In this document: positions 39,505 through 50,600 of the stretch, piece by piece | How the letters are laid out: each line of letters begins with the position of its first letter | How positions within the stretch are numbered: the first letter of the stretch is position 1 | DNA from: Aurelia coerulea | Lineage: Eukaryota > Cnidaria > Scyphozoa > Semaeostomeae > Ulmaridae | Length of the DNA: 64,000 nucleotides | Direction of reading: 5' to 3' | Assembly: GCA_039566865.1 (NCBI GenBank) | Contig: CM076958.1 | Coordinates: 7,850,501 to 7,914,500, forward strand | Notes under the pieces: model-generated | Told to the model about the DNA's origin: nothing | Seen by the model: the letters and a program-made list of their open reading frames with translations, nothing else | The model's database searches: none | Program-made: the position numbers and the translations under genes

Positions 39505-42500
39505 GCAACCATTCTTGGAAACATTACTATAGACATTAGTTTTTTCGTTCGTCTAAATTTAGCTTTACTGCATAAACAAACATCGAGTAATTAGAAGAAT
39601 ATTTTCTCAAAGAAAACAAGTTATAAACACAAAAAGTGTCAATTAACGTACTTTAGTAGCTAAAATTTATATTATAAACAGTATTGTACTCATCGTTCTT
39701 TAAAACTTTAGTTTTGCCAGTTACTTCTTTTATAACACTATATTAGTGCTGCAGCAACCATTCTTGGAAACATTACTATAGACATTAGTTTTTTCGTTCG
39801 TCTAAATTTAGCTTTACTGCATAAACAAACATCGATTAATTAAAAGAATATTTTCTCAAAGAAAACAAATAATAAACACAAAAAGTGTGGATTAACGTAC
39901 TTTCGTAGCTAAAATTTATATTCTAAAGAGTAATGCACTCATCGTTCTACAAAACTTTAGTTCTACCAGTTACTTCTTTTATAGCACTATATTAGTTCTG
40001 CAGCAACCATTCTTTGGAAACATTCCTATAGACATTAGTTTTTTCGTTTGTCTAAATTTAGCTTTACTGCATAAACAAATATCGATTAATTAAAAGTTTA
40101 TTTTCGCAAAGAAAACAAATTATAAACACAAAAAGTGTGGATTAACGTACTTTTGTAGCTAAAAATTATATTATAAACAGTATTGCACTCATCAAGCTTT
40201 AAAACTTTAGTTCTACCAGTAACTTCTTTCTAGCACTATATTAGTGCTTCAGCAACCTTTTTTGGAAACATTACCATACACAATAGTTTTTTCTTTAGTC
40301 TCATTTTACCTTCACTGCATGAACAAACATCGATTAAATAAATGTTTATTTTCTCAAAGAAAATAATATTAAAACACAAAAAGGGTTGATTAACGTACTT
40401 TAGTAGCTAAAATTTATATTCTAAAGAGTAATGCACTCATCGTTCTACAAAACTTTAGTTCTACCAGTTACTTCTTTTATAGCACTATATTAGTTCTGCA
40501 GCAACCATTCTTTGGAAACATTACTATATACATTAGTTTTTTCGTTCGTCTAAATTTAGCTTTACTGCAAAAACAAATATCAATTAATTAAAAGTTTATT
40601 TTCTCAAAGAAAAAGAATTATAAAAACAAAAATTCTAGGTTAACATACTTTAGTAGCTAAAACTCATATTATAAACAGTATTGCACTCATCAAGCTTTAA
40701 AACTTTAGTTCTACCAGTAACTTCTTTCTAGTACTATATTAGTGCTTCTGCAACCATTTTTGGAAACATTACTATACACAATAGTTTTTTCTTCAGTCTC
40801 ATTTTAGCTTTTCTGCATAAACAAACATCGAGTAATTAAATATTTATGCTCGAAAAGAAAACAAAAGATAAACACAAAAAATGGGGATTAACGTACCTTA
40901 GTAGCTAAAATTTATATAATAAAGAGTATTGGACTCATCGTTCTTTAAAACTTTAGTTTTGCCAGTTACTTCTTTTATAGAACTATATTAGTGCTGCAGC
41001 AACCATTTTTTGTAAAATTACTATAGACATTAGTTTTTTTGTTCGTCTAACTTTAGCTTTACTGCATAAACAAACATCAATTAATTAAAAGTTTATTTCT
41101 CAAAGAAAACAAATTATAAACACATAAAGCGTGGATTAACGTACTTTAGTAGCTAAAATTTATATTATAAACAGTGTTGCACTCATCAAGCTTTAAAACT
41201 TTAGTTCTACCAGTAACTTCTTTCTAGTACTATATTAATGCTTCAGCAACCTTTTTTGGAAACATTACCATACACAATAGTTTTTCTTTTGTCTCATTTT
41301 ACCTTCACTGCATGAACAAACATCGATTAAATAAATGTTTATTTTCTCAAAAAAAACAATAGTAAAACACAAAAAGGGTTGATTAACGTACTTTAATAGC
41401 TACAATTTATATTATGAAGAGTATTGCACTCATCGTTCTTTTAACCTTTAGTTCTGCCAGTTATTTCTTTTAAGGCACTATATTACTGATGCAGCAATCG
41501 TTCTTGAAAACATCGCTATAGACATTAGTTTTTTCGTTCGTCTAAATTTAGCTTTACTGCATAAACAAACATCAATTAATTAAACGTTTATTTTCTCAAA
41601 GAAAACAAAATATAAACACAAAAAATGGGGATTAACGTACTTTAGTAGCTAAAATTTATATTTTAAAGAGTATTGGACTCTTCGTTCCTTTAAGCTTTAG
41701 TTCGGCAAGTTACTTCTTTTATAGCACTATATTAGTGCTTCAGCAACCATTTTTGGAAACATTACTATACACAATAGTATTTTCGTTCGTTGAAATTTAG
41801 CTTTACTGCATAAACAAACATCGATTAATTAAAAGATTATTTTCTCAAAGGAAACAAATTATAAACACAAAACGTGTGGATTAACGTACTTTAGTAGCTA
41901 AAATTCATATCATAAACAGTATTGCACTCATCAAGCTTTAAAACTTTAGTTCTACCAGTAACTTCTTTCTAGTACTATATTAATGCTTCAGCCACCATTT
42001 TTGGAAACATTACCATACACAACAGTTTTTTCTTTAGTCTCATTTTACCTTCACTGCATGAACAAACATCGATTAAATAAATGTTTATTTTCTCACAGAA
42101 AATAATATTGAAACACAAAAAGGGTTGATTAGCGTACTTTAATAGCTACAATTTATATTATAAAGAGTATTGCATTCTTCGTTCTTTTAAACTTTAGTTC
42201 TGCCAGTTACTTGTTTCATAGCACTATATTAGTGCTGCAGCAACAATTCTTCAAAACATTTCTATAGACATTAGGTTTTTCTTTAGTATCATTTTAGCTT
42301 TACTGCATAAGCCGTCATCGATTAATTAAATGATTATTTTCCAAAAGAAAAAAAAATATAAACACCAAAAGTGGCAATTAACGTACTTTAGTAGCTAAAA
42401 TTTATATTCTAAAGAGTAATGCACTCATCGTTCTACAAAACTTTATTTCTACCAGTTACTTCTTTTATAGCACTATATTAGTTCTGCAGCAACCATTCTT

Positions 42501-43483
42501 TGGAAACATTACTATAGACATTAGTTTTTTCGTTCGTCTAAATTTAGCTTTACTGCATAAACAAAGATCGATTTATTAAAAGTTTATTTTCTCAAGGAAA
42601 ACAAATAATAAACACACAAAGTGTGGATTAACGTACTTTAGTAGCTAAAATTTATATTATAAACAGTATTGCACTCATCAAGCTTTAAAACTTTAGTTCT
42701 ACCAGTAACTTCTCTCTAGTACTATATTATTGCTTCAGCAACCTTTTTTGGAAACATTACCATACACAATAGTTTTTTCTTTAGTCTCATTTTACCTTCG
42801 CACAATGAGCAAACATCGATTAAATAAATGTTTATTTTCTCAAAGAAAACAAAATATAAACACAAAAAATGGGGATTAACGTACTTTAGCAGCTAATATT
42901 TATACTATAAAGAGTATTGGACTCATCGTTCTTTAAAACTTTAATTTTGGCTGTTGCTTCTTTTATCGCACTATATTAGTGCTGCAGCAACCATTCTTGG
43001 AAACATTACTATAGACATTAGTTTTTTCGTTCGTCTAAATTTAGCTTTCCTGCATAAACAAACATCGATTAATTAAAAGTTTAATTCCTCAAAGAAAACA
43101 AATTATAAACACCAAAAGTGGCGATTAACGTACTTTAGTAGCTAAAATTTATATTATAAACAGTATTGCACTCATCAAGCTTTAAAACTTTAGTTCTACA
43201 AGTAACTTCTCTCTAGTACTATATTAGTGCTGCAGCAACAATTCTTCAAAACATTTCTATAGACATTAGTTTTTTCTTTAGTCTCATTTTAGCTTTACTG
43301 CATAAGTCGTCATCGATTAATTAAATGTTTATTTTCCAAAAGAAAAAAAAATATAAACACCAAAAGTGGCGATTAACGTACTTTAGTAGCTAAAATTTAT
43401 ATTCTAAAGAGTAATGCACTCATCGTTCTACAAAACTTTAGTTCTACCAGTTACTTCTTTTATAGTACTATATTAGTTCTGCA
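39505..43483 (+). repeat. 249-bp satellite array, segment 3
   Basis: About 16 monomers with no gene. The segment starts abruptly at GCAACCATTCTTGG next to the foldback element. The first 1.5 monomers (to about 39,878) have no counterpart in the 1-6.4 kb copy. From there to the LINE it is collinear with about 2,834-6,437 at an offset of 37,045-37,046 bp with only scattered substitutions. Confidence 0.96.
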
Positions 43484-43493
43484 GCAACCATTC
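43484..43493 (+). repeat. Target-site duplication, left, LINE copy 2
   Basis: GCAACCATTC is identical to the site of copy 1 and is repeated at 44662-44671 after the poly(A). Confidence 0.93.
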
Positions 43494-43497
43494 CCAA

Positions 43498-43785
43498 ATG
43501 CAAATTGATGTAAGTCAGTGGCGGGCAGCAATTGGAACGTTCCGATCTCTCCTAATCACAAAGAGATGGGTGGTACATAACAAAGCCTCAATTTTTTCAA
43601 CAATTCTTTTGCTATCAAAATTATATCTTTTTTGCTCCATATTTATTCTAATTTCAATCCCTCTTTTACCCATTGCAATGACTTTCCAGGTGAGAAACTC
43701 TACGATGAACTTGGGTGGGAATCGCTCAACCTCCGTCGATGGAGTAGGCGTCTTGTTCTTTTTTATAAGTTTGTTAACAACCTAA
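43498..43785 (+). pseudogene. LINE 5' open frame remnant, copy 2
   Basis: The 95-codon frame is identical in sequence to the one at 6452-6739. It starts MQIDVSQWRAAIGTF and then runs into a hydrophobic stretch that may be a chance reading of T-rich sequence. Its identity with copy 1 reflects duplication and is not evidence of selection. Function unknown. Confidence 0.4.
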
Positions 43786-43982
43786 CACCAGATTATACAA
43801 GAGTGCCAATTCCACCTTTGCTAGAATCGTCTTACCCTTTTCGCAAACGCAACGTAGTTGGGCGAATCTGTGCAAGAACAGTCAGTTATGGTGCAAGTTT
43901 TTATCCACATTGTCTATCTGAGTGGAACATGCTTGATCCTGAAATCAGATCATTACCCACAGTGTGGGTCTTAGCAAACTAA
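43632..43982 (+). pseudogene. LINE ORF2 fragment, C-terminal to RT core, copy 2
   Basis: This is the counterpart of 6586-6936, carrying the same EKLYDELGWESL and SEWNMLDPEIR blocks, the same missing RT core and the same premature exit from frame after SLPTV. The single difference seen is Asp to Glu at the codon overlapping 43826, in the PPLLESSYPF context. Homologous sequence begins at the deletion junction near 43,690, not at the ATG. Confidence 0.78.
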
Positions 43983-44278
43983 ATCTCCACAAGTTCAGGC
44001 ACAATTTTAAGGATACAATAGATCCAATGTGCTCAATAAACGATGGCATTGAGGATACGGAAAATTATTTGCTGTTCTGTCACTTGTATGTTGTTTGCAG
44101 ACGTGATCTTCTCAACAGTGTCAATGCAATATTGCACCAACATGGCCTGTCAAACCTTTCTAACAAAATTATGCTTAGAGTTTTGTTGTATGGCGATGAA
44201 AGGCTGCCAATTGTCTCGAATACAGAAGTCATCAAGGCAACTCTGAAATACATTCATGCATCAGAACGTTTCCGATAA
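43964..44278 (+). pseudogene. LINE ORF2 extreme C-terminus, copy 2
   Basis: This is the counterpart of 6918-7232, with the same 104-codon frame ending ATLKYIHASERFR. It differs by His34 to Asn (C to A at 44063), which changes the EDTEHYLLFC context to EDTENYLLFC. That His is one of the presumed metal ligands of the C-terminal Cys/His motif, so this copy has lost a conserved residue, as expected for a decaying fragment. Confidence 0.78.
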
Positions 44279-44661
44279 ATCGCTGCAATTGTTTCCTCTC
44301 GCAAACAGTTTCCCTTATTTTTCATTACGTGATTTTTCTTTTATAGTCTTGTTATTTGTTTCTTTTATATTTGTTGTCAAAGTCTGTTCCAAAATAGTAA
44401 CAGGTAAGGCTTTCTCCTCCGACAATCACTATTACTCATGCATATCTCGATATTCATCGAAATTTTCCTGAATGTCTGGCCTGGCGTCTATTTTGGGACA
44501 AACTTTGAGTTAATTTTAAATGGCCGCAGGGTTGTTGTGAAATTCCATGCTCCCTGTGGCATCGTTGTGTAATCGTATGTGATTGTGTGTATGTAGGTTG
44601 TATTTGTAGTTTAGATATATTGTAAATATTATGAGCATACAAAAAAAAAAAAACAAAAAAA
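44279..44661 (+). other. LINE 3' untranslated region and poly(A), copy 2
   Basis: This is the same tail as copy 1. The A-run at 44641-44661 is interrupted by a C at 44654. The short plus and minus open frames across it are not supported as genes. Confidence 0.85.
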
Positions 44662-44671
44662 GCAACCATTC
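44662..44671 (+). repeat. Target-site duplication, right, LINE copy 2
   Basis: GCAACCATTC then TTTGGAAACAC, as at copy 1. Confidence 0.93.
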
Positions 44672-47600
44672 TTTGGAAACACTACTAAAGACATTAGTTT
44701 TTGTTCGTCTAAACTTTGCTTTACTGCATAAACAAACATCGATTAATTAAAAGTTTATTTTCTCAGAGAAAACAAATAATAGACACAAAAAGTGTGAATT
44801 AACGTACTTTAGTAGCTAAAATTAATATTATAAACAGTATTGCACTCATCAAGCTTTAAAATTGTAGTTCTACCAGTAACTTCTTTCTAGTACAATATTA
44901 GTGCTTCAGCAACCTTTGTTGGAAACATTACCATACACAATAGTTTTTTCTTTAGTCTCATTTTACCTTCACTGCATGAACAAACATCGATTAAATAAAT
45001 GTTCATTTTCTCAAAGAAAACAAAATAAAAACACAAAAATGGGTATTAACGTACTTTAGTAGCTAAAATTTATATTATAAAGAGTTTTGGACTCATCGTT
45101 CTTTAAAACTTTAGTTTTTCCAGTTACTTTTTTTATAGCACTATATTAGGGCTGCAACAACCATTCTTGGTAACATTACTATAGACATTAGTTTTTTCGT
45201 TCGTATAAATTGAGCTTTACTCTATAAACAAACATCGATTAATTAAAAGATTATTTTCTCAATGAAAACAAATAATAAACACAAAAAGTGTGGATTAACG
45301 TACTTTAGTAGCTAAAATTTATATTATAAACAGTATTGCACTCATCAAGCTTTAAAACTTTAGTTCTACCAGTAACTTCTTTCTAGTACTATATTTGTGC
45401 TTTAGCAACCTTTTTTGGAAACATTACCATAGACAATAGTTTTTTCTTTAGTCTCATTTTAGCTTTACTGCATAAACCGACATTGATTAATTAGAAGTTT
45501 ATTTTCTCAAAGAAAACAAAATATAAACACAAAAAATGGGGATTAACGTACTTTAGCAGCTAAAATTTATATTATAAAGAGTATTGGACTAATCGTTCTT
45601 TGAAATTGTAGTTTTGCAAGTTACTTCTGTTATAGCACTATATTAGTGCTGCAGCAACAATTCCTGGAAACATTACTTTAGACATTAGTTTTTTCTTTAG
45701 TCTCATTTTAACTTTAATGTATAAACAAATATCGATTAATTAAATGTTCATTTTCCCAAAGAAAACAAAATATAAACACAAAAAGTGTGGATTAACGTAC
45801 TTTAGTAGCTAAAATTTATATTATAAAGAGTATTGGACTAATCGTTCTTTGAAATTGTAGTTTTGCCAGTTACTTCTGTTATAGCACTATATTAGTGCTG
45901 CAGCAACCATTCCTGGAAACATTACTATAGACATTAGTTTTTTTTAGTCTCATTATAGCTTTACTGCATAAACCAACATCGATTAATTAAATGTTTATTT
46001 TCCCAGAGAAAAAAATATAGAAACGCAAAAAATGGGAATTAACTTACTTCAGTAGCTGAAATTTACATTCTAAAGAGTTAATCGTTCTTTAAAACGTTAG
46101 TTCTACCAGTTACTTCTTTAATAGCACTATATTAGTGCTGCAGCAACCATTCTTGGAAACATTACTATAGACATTAGTTTTTTTATTAGTCTAAATTTTG
46201 CTTTACTGCATAAACAAACATCGATTAACTAAAAGTTTATTTTCTCAAAGAAAACAAATTATAAACACAAAAAGTGTGGATTAACGTACTTTAGTAGCTA
46301 AAATTTATATTATAAACAGTATTGCACTCATCAAGCTTTAAAACTTTACTTCTACCAGTAACTTCTTTCTAGTACTTTATTAGTGCTTCAGCGACCATTT
46401 TTGGAAACATTACTATACACAATAGTTTTTTCTTCAGTCTCATTTTAGCTTTACTGCAATAACAAACATTGATTAAATAAATGTTTATTTTCTCAAAGAA
46501 ACAAAATATAAACACTAAAAGTGAGGATTAACGTACTTTAGTAGCTACAATTTTATTATAAAGAGTCATTGTTCTTTAAAACTTTAGTCCTTCCAGTTAC
46601 TTCTTTTATATATTAGTGCTGCAGCAACAGTTCTTGAAAACATTTCTATAGACATTAGTTTTTTCTTTAGTCTCATTTGAACTTTATTGCATAAACAAAC
46701 ATTGATTAATTAAATATTTATTTTAGCAAAGATAACAAAATATAAGCACAAAAAATGGGGATTAACGTACTTTAGCAGCTAAAATTTATATCATAAAGAG
46801 TATTGGACTAATCGTTCTTTGAAATTGTAGTTTTGCCAGTTACTTCTGTTATAGCACTATATTAGTGCTGCAGCAACCATTCCTGGAAACATTACTATAG
46901 ACATTAGTTTTTTCTTTAGTCTCATTTTAGCTTTAATGCATAAACAAACATCGATTAATTAAATGTTCATTTTCCCACAGAAAACAAAATATAAACACAA
47001 AAAGTGTGGATTAACGTACTTTAGTAGCTAAAATTTATATGATAAAGAGTAGTGCACTCATCGCTTTTTAAAACTTTAGTTCTACCAGTTACTTCTTTTA
47101 TAGCACTATATTAGTGCTTCAGCAACCATTCTTGGAAACATTACTATAGACAATAGCTTTTTCTTTAGTCTCATTTTAGCTTTACGGCATAAACAAACAT
47201 CGATTATTTAAATGTTTATTTTCCCAAAGAAAACAATATATAAAAACAAAAAATGGGAATTAACTTACTTCAGTAGCTAAAATTTATATTCTAAAGAGTA
47301 TTGCCCTAATGGTTCTTTAAAACGTTAGTTCTACCAGTTACTTCTTTAATAGCACTATATTAGTGCTGCAGCAACCATTCTTCGAAACATTACTATAGAC
47401 AATAGTTTTTTTATTAGTCTCATTTTTGCTTTACTGCATAAACAAACATCGATCAATTAAAAGTTTATTTTCTCAAAGAAAACAAATTATAAACACAAAA
47501 AGTGTGGATTAACGTACTTTAGTAGCTGAAATTTATACTATAAAGAGTATTGCACTCATCGTCCTTTAAAACTTTAGTTTTACAAGTAACTTCTTTTATA

Positions 47601-50600
47601 GCACAATATTAATGCTGCAGCAACCATTCTTGGAAACATTACTATAGATTATTAGTTGTTTCTTTAGTCTCATTTTAGCTTTACTGCATAAACAAACATC
47701 GATTAATTAAATGTTCATTTTCTCAAAGAAAACAAAATATAAACACAATAAGTAGGGATTATGTACTTAGGTAGCTAAAATTTATAATATATAGAGTATT
47801 GCATTCATCGTTCTTTAACACTTTAGTTCTTCAAGTTACTTCTTCTATAGCACTATATTAGTGCTGCAGCAACCATTCTTGGAAACATTACTATAGACAT
47901 TGATTTTTTTCTTTGGTCTCATTTTAGCTTTAATGCATAAACAGACATCGATTAATTAAATGTTAATTTTCTCAAAGAAAACAAAATATAAATACAAAAA
48001 GTGTGGATTAACGTACTTTAGTAGCTACAATCTATATTATAAAGAGTATTGCACTCGACGTTCTTTAACACTTTAGTTTTGCCAGTTACTTCTTCTATAG
48101 CACTTTTTTTAGTGCTGCAGCAACCATTCTGGAAAACTTTAGTATAGACATTAGTTTTTTCTTTAGTCTCAATTTTGCTTTACTGCATAAACAAACATCG
48201 ATTAATTAAATGTTCATCTTCTCAAAGAAAACAAAATATAAACACATTAAGTGGGGATTAACGTATTTTAGTAGCTAAAATTTATACTATAAAGAGTATT
48301 GCACTCATCGTCCTTTTAAACTTTAGTTCTACCAGTAACTCCTTTTATAGCACTATATCAGTGCTGCAGCAACCATTCTTGGAAAAATTACTATAGACAT
48401 TAGTTTTTTCTTTAGTCTCATCTTATCTTCACTGCATAAAAAAATATAGATTAATAAAATATTCATTTTCTCAAAGAAAACAAAATATAAACGAAAAAAG
48501 TGGGGATTAACGTACTTTAGTAGCTAAAATTTATAATATAAAGAGTATTGCATTCATCGTTCTTTAAAACTTTAGTTCTCCCAGTTACTTCTTTAAAAGC
48601 ACTATTTAGTGATGCAGCAACCAATCTTGGAAACATTAGTATGGACATTAGTTTTCTCTTTAGTCTCATTTTAGCTTTGATGCATAAACAAACATCGATT
48701 AATTAAAGTTCATTTTCTCAAAGAAAACAAAATATAACCACAAAAAATGTTGATTAACGTACTTTAGTAGCTACAATCTATATTATAAAGAGTATTGCAC
48801 TCGTCGTTCTTTAACACTTTAGTTCTGCAAGTTACTTCTTCTATAGCTGCAGCAACCATTCTTGAAAACATCACTTTAGACATTAGTTTTTCCTGTAGTC
48901 TCGATTTTGCATTAATGCATAAACAAACATCGATTAATTAAATGTTTCTTTTCTCTAAGAAAAAAAATATATCAACACAAAAAGTGTTGATTAACGTAAC
49001 TAAGAAATTACAATTTATATTATAAAGAGTATTGCACTCGTCGTTCTTTAACACTTTAGTTCTGCCAGATGCTTCTTCTATAGCACTATATTAGTGCTGA
49101 AGCAACCATTCTTGGAAAAAATTACTATAGAAATTAGTTTTTTCTAAAGTCTCATTTTAGCTTTACTGCATAAACAAACATCGATTAATTAAATGTTTAT
49201 TTTCTCAAAGAAAACAAACTATAAACGCAAAAAATGGCTATTAACGTACTTTAGTAGCTAAAATCTATATTATAAAGAGTATTTCACTCATCGTCCTTTA
49301 AATCTTTAGTTTTACAAGTAACTACTTTTGTAGCACTATATTAGTGCTGCAGCAACCATTCTGGAAAACTTTAGTATAGACATTAGTTTTTTCTTTAGTC
49401 TCACTTTTGCTTTACTGCATAAACAAACATCGATTAATTAAAGTTCCTTTTGTCAAGGAAAACAAATTATAAACACAAAAAGTGTAGATTAACGTACAGT
49501 TACAATTTAGTGTATTTACAAATTATATTATATAGAGTATTGCACTCATTGTTCTTCAAAACTTTAGTTCTACCAGTAACTCCTTTTATAGCACTATTTT
49601 AGTGCTGCAGCAACCATTCTTGGAAAAATATCTATAGAAATTAGTTTTTTCTTTAGTCTCATTTTAGCTTTACTGCATAAACAAACATCGATTAATTAAA
49701 TGTTCATTTTCTCAAAGAAAACAAAATATCAACACATTAAGTGGGGATTAACGTATTCTAGTAGCTAAAATTTATACTATAAAGAGTATTGCACTCATCG
49801 TCCTTTAAAACTTTAGTTCTACCAGTAACTCCTTTTATAGAACTATATCAGTGCTGCAGCATCCATTCTTGGAAAAATTACTATAGACATTAGTTTTTTC
49901 GTTCGTCTAAATTGAGCTTTACTCCATAAACAAACATCGATTAATTAAAAGATTATTTTCTCAATGAAAACAAATAATAAACACAAAAAGTGTGGATTAA
50001 CGTACTTTAGTAGCTAAAATTTATATTATAAACAGTATTGCACTCATCAAGCTTTAAAACTTTAGTTCTACAAGTAACTTCTTTCTAGTACTATATTTGT
50101 GCTTTAGCAACCTTTTTTGGAAACATTACCATAGACAATAGTTTTTTCTTTAGTCTCATTTTACCTTCACTGCATGAACAAACATCGATTAAATAAATGT
50201 TTATTTACTCAAAGAAAACAAAATATAAACACAAAAAAATGGGGAATAACGTACTTTAGCAGCTAAAATTTATACTATAAAGAGTATTGGACTCATCGTT
50301 CTTTAAAAGTTTAGTTTTGCCAGTTACTTCTTTTATAGCAGTATATTAGTGCTGCAGCAACCATTTTTGGAAACATTACTATAGACACTAGTTTTTTCTT
50401 TAGTTTCAATTTAGCTTTACTGCATAAACAAACATCGATTAATTAAAAGTTTAATTCCTCAAAGAAAACAAATTATAAACACAAAAAGGGTGGATTAACG
50501 TACTTTAGTAGCTAAAATTTATATTATAAACAGTATTGCACTCATCAAGCTTTAAAACTTTAGATCTACCAGTAACTTCTTTCTAGTACTATATCAGTGC

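Larger units (their letters stand above)
43494..44661 (+). mobile_element. Truncated non-LTR retrotransposon (LINE), copy 2
   Basis: This 1,168-bp copy has the same 5' end, internal junction, frame breaks, 3' end, target-site duplication and flanking monomers as 6448-7614. It is therefore the same insertion carried along by a later segmental duplication, not a second transposition. By eye the copies differ at 6780/43826 (C to A), 7017/44063 (C to A) and in the A-tract, which is 13 A, C, 7 A here. This implies very high identity and a recent duplication, or else an assembly duplicate or ongoing homogenisation. Confidence 0.93.

Noticed and set aside
43494..44661. Second independent LINE transposition into the same site
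   Set aside because: Shared flanks, identical junctions and collinear satellite on both sides for kilobases show a copied insertion.
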